64,000 nt of DNA from Agrococcus carbonis (GTDB lineage: Bacteria; Actinomycetota; Actinomycetes; Actinomycetales; Microbacteriaceae): contig NZ_LT629734.1 of NCBI RefSeq assembly GCF_900104705.1, forward strand, positions 2,709,211 through 2,773,210, read 5' to 3'. This document shows positions 1-11,029 of the stretch, piece by piece. A program made the position numbers and the translations under genes. The notes below the pieces were generated by a model. That model had not been told where the DNA came from and did no database searches. It saw only the letters and a program-made list of their open reading frames with translations. The stretch's first letter is position 1. Each line of letters starts with the position of its first letter.

Positions 1-542
1 GCCGCGCCAAGCAGGCCGACGCCGACGAGATCATCGTCACCGGGCCGAGCCGCGGCCAGTCGCAGCGCCTGCCCGTCATCGTCAACGTCGTGCCCGACAC
101 CTCCGAGCACCACATCGCCGACCTGCGCGAGCAGGGCGTCGCGGGCTCGGGCGGTGCATCGACGTCGTCGATCACCGCGAACGCGCTCGTGCTGCCCGCC
201 GGGAGCGAGAGCCCCGACTTCACGCTCGAGGGCGACGACGGCCTGCTCGTCACCGGCTCGATCGACGTGCCCGACGGCTTCGCCTCGAGCGGCCGCGGCC
301 GCGCCTCGATCGACGGCAACGACGTCGACTCCGATGTCGCCGAGGGCGAGGTGTCGAGCCCCGAGACGGCGCCGGTGCGCGCCTCGAAGGCGGTCTCGTC
401 CTACGCGAACGCACGCGTGCAGATCGCGCCGCAGAAGCAGCGCTCCAACGCCTGGCCCGTCGCGATCGGCGTCGGCGCCGGTGCGTTCGTGGTCGGCGTC
501 GGCGGCGTGCTCATCTGGGCGCTGACCCAGGGGATCCTCTGA
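1..542 (+). CDS. Hypothetical protein with C-terminal membrane anchor, 5' end outside window
   Basis: The open frame (codons starting at base 3) is already running at the window edge, so the N-terminus is missing; an internal ATG at base 90 is not a convincing start. The visible ~179 residues are Ser/Gly/Asp-rich and low in hydrophobicity. A single strongly hydrophobic stretch lies in the last ~28 residues (AWPVAIGVGAGAFVVGVGG...), so the bulk is probably anchored by a C-terminal helix. It lies 14 bp upstream of rsfS. In Microbacteriaceae a poorly characterised protein commonly sits between nadD and rsfS, which fits this context. Function unknown. Confidence 0.6.
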   Translation, partial: RAKQADADEIIVTGPSRGQSQRLPVIVNVVPDTSEHHIADLREQGVAGSGGASTSSITANALVLPAGSESPDFTLEGDDGLLVTGSIDVPDGFASSGRGRASIDGNDVDSDVAEGEVSSPETAPVRASKAVSSYANARVQIAPQKQRSNAWPVAIGVGAGAFVVGVGGVLIWALTQGIL

Positions 543-556
543 ATGCAGCACACACG

Positions 557-934
557 ATGAGCGCGGACGACAAGGCGATCGCGCTCGCGCGCGCCGCCGC
601 CCGCGCGGCGGACAGGGCACTCGGCGTCGACCAGGTGGCGCTCGACGTGTCGGGGCAGCTGCCGCTGACCGATGTGTTCCTGCTCGTCACCGGCCGCAAC
701 GAGCGTCAGGTGAGCGCGATCGCGCGCGAGATCGAGGATGCGCTGCTGCTCGAGGGCGCGAAGCCCGTGCGGCGCGAGGGCCGGGCGGACGGCCGCTGGG
801 TGCTGCTCGACTTCTCCGACATCGTCGTGCACATCTTCCACGAGGAGGAGCGCACCTACTACCAGCTCGAGCGGCTGTGGCGGGATGCGCCCGTCGTCGA
901 CCTCGAGCTGCCCGAGCACCCCGCCGCGCCGTAG
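557..934 (+). CDS. rsfS: Ribosomal silencing factor RsfS
   Basis: The 125-residue protein has the usual length and motifs of the RsfS/Iojap family: an N-terminal helical region, a central 'DVFLLVTGRNERQVSAIA' segment, then 'DGRWVLLDFSDIVVHIFH' and 'YYQLERLW'. Family members bind ribosomal protein L14 (uL14) on the 50S subunit and block subunit joining under nutrient limitation. The ATG follows the preceding gene by 14 bp, suggesting cotranscription. The gene ends next to a long repeat tract. Confidence 0.93.
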   Translation: MSADDKAIALARAAARAADRALGVDQVALDVSGQLPLTDVFLLVTGRNERQVSAIAREIEDALLLEGAKPVRREGRADGRWVLLDFSDIVVHIFHEEERTYYQLERLWRDAPVVDLELPEHPAAP

Positions 935-1380
935 GTTGAGGAGGCCGCGAGCCGTCCCCGCAGGTTGAGGAGGCCGCGAGCCGGAGGCTCGCTGCCGTCA
1001 CGCAACCGGAGGGTCAGCGAACCGCTCCTCCGTCTCGTGACGCGTGCCGGCTGCGCCGGCGCGCTCCTCGACCAGCGGACAGAGCGGCGAGGAGCCCCGC
1101 AGGTTGAGGAGGCCGCGAGCCGGAGGCTCGCTGCCGTCACGAAACCGGAGGGTCGGCGGTTCGCTCCTCGGTCTCGTGACGCGTGCCGGCTGCGCCGGCG
1201 CGCTCCTCGACCAGCGGACAGGGCGGCGAGGAGCCCCGTAGGTTGAGGAGGCCGCGAGCCGGAGGCTCGCTGCCGTCACGAAACCGGAGGGTCGGCGGTT
1301 CGCTCCTCGGTCTCGTGACGCGTGCCGGCTGCGCCGGCGCGCTCCTCGACCAGCGGACAGAGCGGCGAGCCCCCACCACC
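932..1380. repeat. Tandem 139-bp intergenic repeats (three copies plus a partial unit)
   Basis: The phrase beginning 'aggttgaggaggccgcgag' recurs at about 933 (short partial), 962, 1101 and 1240, giving a strict 139-bp period for the last three. Each unit contains 'gtcacgaaaccggagggtc', 'tctcgtgacgcgtgccggc' and 'gcgctcctcgaccagcgga', with internal self-complementary stretches (gccggctgcgccggc) able to fold. No credible gene lies here; open frames through it are by-products of the repeat. It fills most of the 545-bp gap between rsfS and the convergent VOC gene. Confidence 0.85.
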
Positions 1381-1404
1381 CTCGTCCAGTAGCGCGACGC
1401 AGTC

Positions 1405-1442
1405 GCGCGTATCGAGACCCTGGCGTGCGTCTCGATACGCGC
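1405..1442. terminator. Perfect 14-bp stem hairpin between convergent genes
   Basis: The left arm GCGCGTATCGAGAC (1405-1418) is the exact reverse complement of the right arm GTCTCGATACGCGC (1429-1442), with a 10-base loop. It lies between rsfS and the convergent VOC gene, so a bidirectional terminator role is plausible, but there is no T-tract. The same sequence style ('tcgatacgcgcctacggcgctcctcgacgagcgg') is typical of dispersed intergenic repeats in Microbacteriaceae. Confidence 0.5.
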
Positions 1443-1478
1443 CTACGGCGCTCCTCGACGAGCGGAGAAGACGCGGCG

Positions 1479-2357
1479 CTACGCCGCCGGCGTCAGCGTG
1501 ATGACGTTCGCCCAGGGGTCGTCGAAGCGCAGGCTGCGGCCGTCGTCGGCGACCGCGACGCCCTTCGCCGTGAGCCGCTCGCGGGCCGCGCCGAGCGCAT
1601 CCGCATCGGGCACCCGGATCTCGACCCGGCCGAGGCCGAGGGTGTCGGCGCGACGGCTGGCGCCGCGCGAGTTCCACACGTTCATCGCCATGTGGTGGTG
1701 GTAGCCGCCGGCGCTCACGAAGAGCGCCGTGTTGCCGAGCGAGGTGGTCTCGGCGAAGCCGAGCGCGTCGACGTAGAACGCGCGCGCCGTGTCGACGTCG
1801 CCGACCTGCAGGTGCACGTGGCCGACCTTCGCCTCGATCGGCGCGGTCGCCGACTGGCCGGCGCCGAACGCGCCGCGGTCGAGGTGCTGCTGCACGAAGC
1901 GGTTGGGGTCGATGAACTCGGTGGTCATGTAGACCTGGCCGTTCGACCAGTGCCACTGGTCGCGGGGCCGGTCGACGTAGAGCTCGACGCCGTTGCCGTC
2001 GGGGTCGGCGAAGTAGAACGCCTCGGACACGTGATGGTCGCCGGTGCCGGCGAACTGGATGTTGGGGATCTGCGTCATCCGCACGACGGCGGCCGCGAGG
2101 GCGGCGTGCGTGGGGTAGAGGATCGCGGTGTGGAACAGGCCCGCGTCGGCGGGGTTCGGGCCGCGCAGGTCGGGCGCCTCCTCGAGCACGAGGATCGTGC
2201 GGCCGTCGACGCCGAGTTCGACGACGCCCGGGCGCTCGGCGACGTGCTCGAGGCCGACGCCGGCGGTGTACCAGTGCACGAGCCGCGACAGCTTCGCGGT
2301 CTTCAGCATCACAGGCCCCATGTCGGTGGCGTCGGGCAGCAGGTCGATCGTGGTCAT
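1479..2357 (-). CDS. VOC-family ring-cleavage dioxygenase/glyoxalase-like protein (CatE-like)
   Basis: The 292-residue protein carries two vicinal-oxygen-chelate modules, at about residues 20-140 and 160-285, the architecture of extradiol dioxygenases such as catechol 2,3-dioxygenase CatE. The C-terminal module has the expected metal ligand positions: His in 'VGHVHLQVGDV', His in 'GGYHHHMAMNVWNSRG' and Glu in 'LGRVEIRVPD'. The ATG at 2357 is preceded by a clear GGAAGGG ribosome-binding site; an upstream in-frame start at 2393 would add 12 unconserved residues. It is divergent from the cyclodeaminase-like gene. The substrate cannot be deduced. Confidence 0.85.
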   Translation of the reverse strand: MTTIDLLPDATDMGPVMLKTAKLSRLVHWYTAGVGLEHVAERPGVVELGVDGRTILVLEEAPDLRGPNPADAGLFHTAILYPTHAALAAAVVRMTQIPNIQFAGTGDHHVSEAFYFADPDGNGVELYVDRPRDQWHWSNGQVYMTTEFIDPNRFVQQHLDRGAFGAGQSATAPIEAKVGHVHLQVGDVDTARAFYVDALGFAETTSLGNTALFVSAGGYHHHMAMNVWNSRGASRRADTLGLGRVEIRVPDADALGAARERLTAKGVAVADDGRSLRFDDPWANVITLTPAA

Positions 2358-2446
2358 GGCATCCCTTCCGGTGGATGCAACGCCCCGGCGCACCGGGCAT
2401 TCCGAACGCCGGGCATTCCGAGCCGCCCCGGCTACGCTCGCCGACC

Positions 2447-3034
2447 ATGAGCGAGAGCCTGTGGTCGCTGCCCGCCGAGGCGCTGCTGCGCCGCACCGCG
2501 TCCGATGAGCCGGCCCCCGGCAGCGGCGCGGCCGCCTCGGTCGCGGGCGCCTTCGGCCTCGCGCTCGTCGTGAAGGCGCTCGTCATCACCGACGACGACG
2601 GATGCGCTGCGGTGCGCGCGCGGGCCGAGGCGCTGCTCGAGCGCGTGGTCGCGTCGGCCGACCGCGACGCCGAGGCGTTCGCTGCGCTCGTCGAGGCGCG
2701 CGGGGCGGAGGCCGACGATGGCGGCAGCGACACGGCGACCGACGCCGCGACCGCGCGGGCCGCCGCCGTGCCGCTCGACCTCGCCGACGCGCTCGTGGAG
2801 GCGATCGCGCTCGCCGAGGCGGCGGCGCCGCTCGTGAAGGAGGCGCTCGTGAGCGATGCGCGCGCGGGCGCCGAGCTGCTGCGGGCGGCCGCGCGCACGG
2901 CGCTGCTCGCCGCGTCGCTCAACGTCGACGCGCTCGAGTCGCGCGACGCGTCCGGGGCGGGGGAGCTGCGCACGACGACCACGCGCCTCGACGACGCCCT
3001 GCGCCCGAGGGACGCCGCCCCGGAGCGCCCCTAG
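2447..3034 (+). CDS. Cyclodeaminase/cyclohydrolase family protein (FTCD C-domain-like)
   Basis: The 195-residue protein opens with 'SLWSLPAEALLRRTAS' and the glycine/alanine-rich 'PGSGAAASVAGAFGLAL', the signature start of the formiminotetrahydrofolate cyclodeaminase/methenyl-THF cyclohydrolase family. The rest is all-helical with 'RDAEAFAALVEA', as in the family. It stands alone, without the formiminotransferase domain, as is usual in bacteria. The folate substrate is inferred from the family only. The short gap to the divergent VOC gene leaves about 90 bp for both promoters. Confidence 0.8.
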   Translation: MSESLWSLPAEALLRRTASDEPAPGSGAAASVAGAFGLALVVKALVITDDDGCAAVRARAEALLERVVASADRDAEAFAALVEARGAEADDGGSDTATDAATARAAAVPLDLADALVEAIALAEAAAPLVKEALVSDARAGAELLRAAARTALLAASLNVDALESRDASGAGELRTTTTRLDDALRPRDAAPERP

Positions 3035-3040
3035 GAGCGC

Positions 3041-3514
3041 CTAGCGCCGCCCCAGGTCGCGCTCGAGCACGGGTGCCAGGCGGAAGGGGATGAGCTCGCC
3101 CATCGACAGCCACGTCTCGGTGCGCTCGACGCCGTCGCACGCGAGCACGAGCTTGTTGACGCGGTAGAGGTCCTCGGCGTCGCGGCACACGACCCGCACG
3201 AGCACATCCGCCTGACCGGAGAGCCCGAAGGCCTGCACGACCTCGGGGATCTGCCGCAACTGCTCGACGACCTCGTCGATGCGGGGCTGGTCGACGTGCG
3301 TCGCCATGAAGACCGTGAGCGGGTAGCCGAGGGCCGCCGCGTGGAACCTGCGGTCGAAGCCCTGCAGCGCATCCGACGCCTCGAGCGCCGCGACCCGGTT
3401 CTGCACCGTGTTGCGCGCGAGGCCCAGCTGCTCGGCGATCGCGGCGTTCGTGATCCGCGGATGCCGCGTGAGCTCGAGGAGGATCCTCCGGTCGGTGTCA
3501 TCGACGATGCGCAT
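3041..3514 (-). CDS. bkdR: Lrp/AsnC-family transcriptional regulator (BkdR-like)
   Basis: The 157-residue protein has an N-terminal helix-turn-helix ('RRILLELTRHPRITNAAIAEQLGLARNTVQNRV', about residues 5-40) and a C-terminal RAM/Lrp effector domain ('VQAFGLSGQADVLVRVV', about residues 90-115). It is divergent from the branched-chain keto acid dehydrogenase operon, the typical position of BkdR, which senses branched-chain amino acids. I chose the ATG at 3514; an in-frame TTG three codons upstream is less likely. No Shine-Dalgarno is obvious, so a leaderless message is possible. Two palindromes overlap and follow its start. Confidence 0.88.
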   Translation of the reverse strand: MRIVDDTDRRILLELTRHPRITNAAIAEQLGLARNTVQNRVAALEASDALQGFDRRFHAAALGYPLTVFMATHVDQPRIDEVVEQLRQIPEVVQAFGLSGQADVLVRVVCRDAEDLYRVNKLVLACDGVERTETWLSMGELIPFRLAPVLERDLGRR

Positions 3515-3516
3515 GG

Positions 3517-3565
3517 TGCGCAATCTAGCGCAGGTGCGGCGCGCGAGGAATGCGCTCGATGCGCA
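3517..3565. promoter_or_regulatory. Putative Lrp/BkdR operator: two TGCGC-N5/6-GCGCA palindromes
   Basis: TGCGC-AATCTA-GCGCA spans 3517-3532 and TGCGC-TCGAT-GCGCA spans 3551-3565, in the divergent region between the Lrp-type regulator and the bkd operon. A possible sigma-70-like pair, TTGCGC (3582-3587) and TAGCGT (3604-3609), lies just downstream toward bkdA. Repeated dyads beside an autoregulated Lrp gene fit an operator, but assignment is inference. Confidence 0.45.
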
Positions 3566-3690
3566 GCAAGCGTGTCGCTGATTGCGCGAAGTGCGACTCG
3601 GGGCTAGCGTGACTGCACAGACCCGCGGGCGACCCCGCTCCGCGGATCCGACCGGCGCCCACGAAGCGCTTCGAACGAGGAGGTTCGACC

Positions 3691-4809
3691 GTGTCGATCA
3701 CCGTGCCAGCCCCCGACCCCGAGCTCGCCGTCGGCCTCGACTGCCCGCTGACCGTGCTCGACCTCGACGGCACCCGCCTGCCGAACGAGCTGCTCGACCC
3801 GCACCTCACCGACATCGACGAGCACGCGCTCACGAACCTCTACGTCGACCTCGTGCGCGTGCGCCGGCTCGACACCGAGGCGTTCGCGCTCACGCGCCAG
3901 GGCCACCTCGTGCTGTGGCCGCCGCTGCTGGGCCAGGAGGCCGCGCAGGTCGGCCCCGCCCGCGCGCTCGCGCCGCAGGACTGGGTGTTCGGCTCCTACC
4001 GCGAGCACGGCTTCGCGCTGCTGCGCGGCGCGGACATGGCCGAGTTCGCGCGCATCTGGAAGGCGTACGCGCACGGCGGCTGGGATCCGCAGGAGATCCG
4101 CATGGCCCCGTCGCAGATCATCATCGGCGCGCAGACGCTGCACGGCACCGGCTACGCGATGGCCGCGAAGATGGACGGCGCCGACGAGGTCGCGCTCACG
4201 ACCTTCGGCGACGGCGCGACGAGCGAGGGCGACGTCAACGAGGCGCTCGTGTGGGCCTCCGCGTTCCAGGCGCCCGTCGTCTTCCTCTGCCAGAACAACC
4301 AGTACGCGATCTCCGAGCCCGTCGCGGTGCAGTCGGGCGTGCCGCTCGCCCTGCGCCCCACCGGCTTCGGCATCCCGTCGATGCGCGTCGACGGCAACGA
4401 CGTGCTCGCGATGCACGCCGCAGCCCGCATCGCCTTCGACCGCGCCCGCAGCGGCGGCGGCCCCACCTTCATCGAGGCCGTCACCTACCGCCGCGGCCCC
4501 CACACGACGACCGACGACCCCAAGCGCTACCGCGACGAGGCCGAGGTCGAGGCGTGGACGGCGAAGGACCCGATCGACCGCGTCGAGCGGGCGCTGACCC
4601 GCATGGGCGCGAACATGGACGCCGTGCGCGAGGAGGCGAAGATCCGCGCCGACGAGCTCGCGAAGGAGTTCCGCGCCGCCGCCGAGCACGCCGAGCCGCC
4701 GGCCGCCGACGAGATCTTCGACAACGTCTACGCGCAGCCGACGAAGCGCCTCGAGCGCCAGCGCCTCGAGCACCGCGCGTTCCGCAGCAGCATCGAGGGA
4801 GCCCAGTGA
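3691..4809 (+). CDS. bkdA: Branched-chain 2-oxo acid dehydrogenase E1 alpha subunit
   Basis: The 372-residue protein decarboxylates 2-oxo acids in the BCKDH complex together with the E1 beta product. The thiamine diphosphate/Mg motif GDG...NN is clear ('FGDGATSEGDVNEALVW' to 'FLCQNNQYAIS', about residues 170-205). 'GSYREHGFALLRGAD' and 'YRRGPHTTTDDP' fit E1-alpha of branched-chain rather than pyruvate type. The GTG start at 3691 has a strong AGGAGG 8 bases upstream. It is the first gene of a nine-gene plus-strand run to 12715. The next gene starts by overlapping its stop (GTGA). Confidence 0.92.
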   Translation: MSITVPAPDPELAVGLDCPLTVLDLDGTRLPNELLDPHLTDIDEHALTNLYVDLVRVRRLDTEAFALTRQGHLVLWPPLLGQEAAQVGPARALAPQDWVFGSYREHGFALLRGADMAEFARIWKAYAHGGWDPQEIRMAPSQIIIGAQTLHGTGYAMAAKMDGADEVALTTFGDGATSEGDVNEALVWASAFQAPVVFLCQNNQYAISEPVAVQSGVPLALRPTGFGIPSMRVDGNDVLAMHAAARIAFDRARSGGGPTFIEAVTYRRGPHTTTDDPKRYRDEAEVEAWTAKDPIDRVERALTRMGANMDAVREEAKIRADELAKEFRAAAEHAEPPAADEIFDNVYAQPTKRLERQRLEHRAFRSSIEGAQ

Positions 4810-5867
4810 GCACCGCCACCACCGCCAGCACCACCACGGGCACCGAGACCCTCACCCTCGCGAAGGCCGTCAACGCCGCCCTCGCCGACTCGCTCGAGGA
4901 CGACGACCGCGTGCTCCTCATGGGCGAGGACATCGGCAAGCTCGGCGGCGTCTTCCGCGTCACCGACGGCCTGCAGGATCGCTTCGGCCCGCAGCGCGTG
5001 ATCGACTCGCCGCTCGCCGAGTCGGCGATCATCGGCACCGCGATCGGCATGAGCTACCGCGGCTTCCGGGTGGTCGCCGAGATCCAGTTCGACGGCTTCA
5101 TCTACCCGGCGTTCGACCAGATCGTCGCCCAGGTCGCGAAGCTCCGCTACCGCTCGAAGGGGCGCGTGACCATGCCCCTGACGATCCGCGTGCCCTACGG
5201 CGGCGCGATCGGCTCGGTCGAGCACCACTCCGAGAGCCCCGAGTCGTACTTCGCGCACACCGCGGGCCTCCGCGTCGTCACCGCATCCACCCCCCAGGAG
5301 GCGTACTCGACGCTGCGCGCGGCGATCGCGAGCGACGACCCGGTGCTGTTCTTCGAGCCGAAGGGCAAGTACTACACGAAGGGCGAGGTCGACCGGTCGA
5401 TCGTGCGCGACCTCGAGACCGCGCACGTGGTCGCGAGCGGCCGCGACGTGACGATCGCCGCCTACGGGCCGACCGTCGACACGGCTCTCCGCGCCGCGGT
5501 CGCCGCCGCCGACGAGGGCATCGAGGTCGAGGTGATCGACCTGCGCTCCATCTCGCCGCTCGACGTCGACACCGTCGTCGAGTCGGTGCGCCGCACCGGC
5601 CGGCTCGTCGTCACGCACGAGGCGCCGAACGAGTCGTCCGTCTCGGCCGAGCTCATCGCCTCCGTCGCCGAGCGGGCCTTCCAGCACCTCGAGGCCGCAC
5701 CCGAGCGCGTCACCGGCTACGACACGCCCTACCCGCCGTCGGCCGTCGAGCACGACTACCTGCCGAGCCTCGACCGGCTGCTCGACGCGGTCGACCGCAC
5801 CCTCGGCCGCCGCAACTCGCGCACCGGGCTCGACTACGCATCCGTCACGACTGGGGGCGCCCGATGA
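4806..5867 (+). CDS. bkdB: Branched-chain 2-oxo acid dehydrogenase E1 beta subunit
   Basis: The 353-residue transketolase-like protein has a pyrimidine-binding domain ('VLLMGEDIGKLGGVFRVT', 'GPQRVIDSPLAESAIIG') and a C-terminal transketolase domain ('EVIDLRSISPLDVDTVVESV', 'VVTHEAPNESSVSAEL'). The GTG start overlaps the E1-alpha stop by 4 bases, giving translational coupling and equal subunit synthesis. A Thr/Ser-rich leader of about 17 residues precedes the conserved 'TLTLAKAVNAAL'. Confidence 0.93.
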   Translation: MSTATTASTTTGTETLTLAKAVNAALADSLEDDDRVLLMGEDIGKLGGVFRVTDGLQDRFGPQRVIDSPLAESAIIGTAIGMSYRGFRVVAEIQFDGFIYPAFDQIVAQVAKLRYRSKGRVTMPLTIRVPYGGAIGSVEHHSESPESYFAHTAGLRVVTASTPQEAYSTLRAAIASDDPVLFFEPKGKYYTKGEVDRSIVRDLETAHVVASGRDVTIAAYGPTVDTALRAAVAAADEGIEVEVIDLRSISPLDVDTVVESVRRTGRLVVTHEAPNESSVSAELIASVAERAFQHLEAAPERVTGYDTPYPPSAVEHDYLPSLDRLLDAVDRTLGRRNSRTGLDYASVTTGGAR

Positions 5868-7273
5868 AGACCTTCCTGCTGCCCGACCTCGGCGAGGGCC
5901 TCACCGACAGCGAGATCGTCGCCTGGCGCGTCGCCGAGGGCGACACCGTCGAGCTCAACCAGCCGCTCGCCGACATCGAGACCGCCAAGGCCGTCGTCGA
6001 GCTGCCGAGCCCCTACGAGGGCCGCATCGCCAAGCTCTACGCGGGCGAGGGCGAGACGGTCGACGTCGGCGCCCCGCTCATCGACTTCGACCTCGGCGAC
6101 GACGCGGGCGCTCCGGCCCCGACGACGGATGCGTCGGCCCCGGCCGCGCAGGCGGGTGCGGCGGCCGAGACGGCCAAGCGGGCCACGCCCGAGCAGGCTC
6201 CGTCCGGCCAGGCTCCGTCCGACCAGGCACCGGACGCGCCCGGTCCCGTCGGCGACGAGCCCGACGTCGTGACCGCGCCCGCCGCCGCTCCCGAGGAGAA
6301 CGTCGCCGCGCAGGCGGAGGCCGCCTCGGGCGCCGACGCGAAGCCCGAGAAGGTCTCGGTGCTCGTCGGCCACATCACCGTCCATGGCGGCAAGCCCACG
6401 CGCGCGAAGCGCACGTGGGAGGCCGAGCCGTTCGTGCGGCAGGAGCAGCGCGGCCCCAACCGCGCGATGCCGCCGGTGCGCAAGCTCGCGAAGGATCGCG
6501 GCATCGACCTGCAGTCGGTGCGCCCCTCGGGCGCCGACGGCCTCGTCACCCGCGCCGACGTCGAGGGCCACGGCACCGCATCCGCCGCGCCCGCGGCAGC
6601 GCCCGCCTCGACGCGCGAGAAGGTCACGGGCCTGCGGAAGCACACGGCCGCCGCGATGACGCAGTCGGCGCTCACCGTGCCGCACGCGGCGACGTTCCAC
6701 CAGGTCGACGTGACCGAGACGCTCGCGCTCGCGAAGGGCGGCGACGCGTCGTTCCTCGCGCTCGCGAGCCGCGCGATCCTGCTCGCCGCGAAGCGCTGGC
6801 CCGACGTGACGGCCGCGTTCCACGCCGACACGAACGAGCTCGAGCGCTTCGCGCACGTCAACCTCGGCATCGCCGTCTCGACCGATCGCGGCCTCGTGGT
6901 CGCCTCGATCGACGAGGCCGAGGCGATGGATGCGGTCGAGCTCACCGCGCAGATCAAGGACCGGGCCGTGCGGGCGCGCGAGGGCAAGCTCACGATGGAG
7001 GAGCTGACCTCGTCGAACATCACGATCTCGAACGTGGGCGTCTTCGGCGTCGACGGCGGCATCCCGATCCTGAACCCGGGGGAGTCGGCGATCATCGCGC
7101 TCGGCGCGATCCGCAAGCTGCCCTGGAACCTCGACGGCGAGATCGTGCTGCGCGACGTGTGCACGGTGACGGTGTCGTTCGACCACCGGGTGCTCGACGG
7201 CCGCGAGGCCGCCGGATTCCTCGCCGACATCGCCGCGGTGCTGGAGAAGCCCAGCCTGGCGCTGGCACGGTAG
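5864..7273 (+). CDS. bkdC: Dihydrolipoamide acyltransferase (BCKDH E2)
   Basis: The 469-residue protein shows three E2 domains in order. The lipoyl domain is at residues ~3-78, with the modified lysine in '[13 protein letters not shown]'. A long Ala/Pro/Gln linker follows, then the peripheral subunit-binding domain ('[15 protein letters not shown]...[11 protein letters not shown]', ~200-235). The catalytic acyltransferase domain ends with the HxxxD motif in '[16 protein letters not shown]'. Its ATG overlaps the E1 beta stop (ATGA). No E3 gene is in the window, so lipoamide dehydrogenase must come from elsewhere. Confidence 0.93.
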   Translation: MKTFLLPDLGEGLTDSEIVAWRVAEGDTVELNQPLADIETAKAVVELPSPYEGRIAKLYAGEGETVDVGAPLIDFDLGDDAGAPAPTTDASAPAAQAGAAAETAKRATPEQAPSGQAPSDQAPDAPGPVGDEPDVVTAPAAAPEENVAAQAEAASGADAKPEKVSVLVGHITVHGGKPTRAKRTWEAEPFVRQEQRGPNRAMPPVRKLAKDRGIDLQSVRPSGADGLVTRADVEGHGTASAAPAAAPASTREKVTGLRKHTAAAMTQSALTVPHAATFHQVDVTETLALAKGGDASFLALASRAILLAAKRWPDVTAAFHADTNELERFAHVNLGIAVSTDRGLVVASIDEAEAMDAVELTAQIKDRAVRAREGKLTMEELTSSNITISNVGVFGVDGGIPILNPGESAIIALGAIRKLPWNLDGEIVLRDVCTVTVSFDHRVLDGREAAGFLADIAAVLEKPSLALAR

Positions 7274-7277
7274 GGGC

Positions 7278-8965
7278 ATGCACGCACTCACGAGCCACGT
7301 CGACGTCACCGCCGACGCGGCGAAGGCCAACCGCGCCGCCATGGAGGCGCTCGTCGCGCAGCTGCGCGAGCGCCTCCGCACCGCGGCGCTCGGCGGTCCC
7401 GAGGCGAGCCGCGAGCGGCACGTCGCGCGCGGCAAGCTGCTCGCGCGCGAGCGCATCGACCGGCTGCTCGACCCCGGGAGCCCCTTCCTCGAGGTCGCGC
7501 CGCTCGCGGCGTGGGGCGTCTACGGCGACCCCGCCGAGGGTGAGCCCGGCGACGCGCCCTCGGCCGGCATCGTCGCCGGTATCGGCCTCGTGCACGGCCG
7601 GCACGTGATGGTCATCGCGAACGACGCGACCGTGAAGGGCGGCACCTACTACCCGCTCACGGTGAAGAAGCACCTGCGCGCGCAGCAGATCGCGCGCGAG
7701 AACCGCCTGCCGTGCATCGCGCTCGTCGACTCGGGCGGCGCGTTCCTGCCGATGCAGGATGAGGTGTTCCCGGACCGCGAGCACTTCGGCCGCATCTTCT
7801 TCAACCAGGCGCAGCTCTCGGCGCAGGGCATCCCGCAGCTCGCGGCCGTCATGGGCTCCTCGACCGCCGGCGGCGCCTACGTGCCGGCGATGAGCGACGA
7901 GACGGTGATCGTGCGCGAGCAGGGCACGATCTTCCTCGGCGGCCCGCCGCTCGTGAAGGCCGCCACCGGCGAGGTGATCGACGCCGAGTCGCTCGGCGGC
8001 GGGCAGCTGCACGCCGAGGTCTCGGGCGTCGTCGACCACCTCGCCGACGACGACGAGCACGCGCTCGAGATCGTGCGCGATATGGTCGCGGCGCTCCCGC
8101 CCGAGGATCGCGCCGCGCAGCCGGGCGTCGTGCCCGCGAAGCGGCAGGCGTTCGGCTGGTTCGCGTACGCGCCGCTCAGCGCGCTCGAGGACGACGCGGC
8201 CCCGGCGGTCGACCCTTCGACGCTCTACGACGTCGTGCCGCCCGACCTGCAGACGCCCTACGACGTGCGCGAGGTGATCGCGCGCATCGTCGACCGCAGC
8301 GAGTTCCACGAGTTCAAGGCCGGCTACGGCGACACGCTCGTCACGGGCTTCGCCGAGCTGCACGGCCACACGGTCGGCATCGTCGCCAACAACGGCGTGC
8401 TCTTCAGCGAGTCGGCGATGAAGGGCGCGCACTTCATCGAGCTGTGCGACCAGCGCGGCGTGCCGCTCGTGTTCCTCCAGAACATCACCGGCTTCATGGT
8501 CGGTTCCGAGGCCGAGCGCGGCGGCATCGCCAAGCACGGCGCCAAGATGGTCACGGCCGTCGCCACCACGCGCGTGCCCAAGCTCACCGTCGTCGTCGGC
8601 GGCTCCTTCGGCGCCGGCACCTACTCGATGTGCGGCCGCGCCTACGACCCCCGGTTCCTGTGGCTGTGGCCCAACGCCCGCGTGAGCGTGATGGGCGGGC
8701 CGCAGGCCGCATCCGTGCTCTCCACCGTCAAGCGCGAGCAGCTCGAGGCGGCGGGGCAGGAGTGGTCGGCGGATGCGCAGGCCGAGTTCGAGCGCCCGGT
8801 GCGCGAGCAGTACGAGCGGCAGGGCAACCCCTACTACGCGTCGGCCCGGCTGTGGGACGACGGCGTGATCGACCCGGCCGACACCCGCCGCGTGCTCGGC
8901 ATGGCGCTCGACGTCGTGACCGCCGTGCCGCTGCCCGAGCCGCGCTTCGGCGTGTTCCGGATGTG

Positions 8966-8966
<1 letters not shown>
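7278..8966 (+). CDS. Acyl-CoA carboxylase carboxyltransferase (beta) subunit, methylcrotonyl-CoA-type
   Basis: The 562-residue protein contains both carboxyltransferase subdomains, with '[16 protein letters not shown]' and '[27 protein letters not shown]' and the oxyanion-hole region '[22 protein letters not shown]'. These phrases are those of methylcrotonyl-CoA carboxylase beta rather than propionyl/acetyl-CoA types. Its gene starts 4 bases after the E2 stop, and its stop overlaps the biotin-carboxylase start (TGATG), which ties it to leucine degradation. Confidence 0.88.

Positions 8967-11025
<2,059 letters not shown>

Positions 11026-11029
<4 letters not shown>

Noticed and set aside
932..1380. 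Possible CRISPR array (regular direct repeats)
   Set aside because: The whole 139-bp unit repeats, with no variable spacers, no leader and no cas genes nearby.
3604..5753. Long minus-strand open frames opposite the E1 alpha and E1 beta genes
   Set aside because: They mirror conserved coding sequence, are Arg/Val/Asp-rich without domains, and lack start sites.
8444..8965. Long N-terminal extension of the biotin carboxylase subunit through the carboxyltransferase gene
   Set aside because: It is the out-of-phase shadow of a well conserved gene and has an Arg/Gly-rich, non-protein-like composition.
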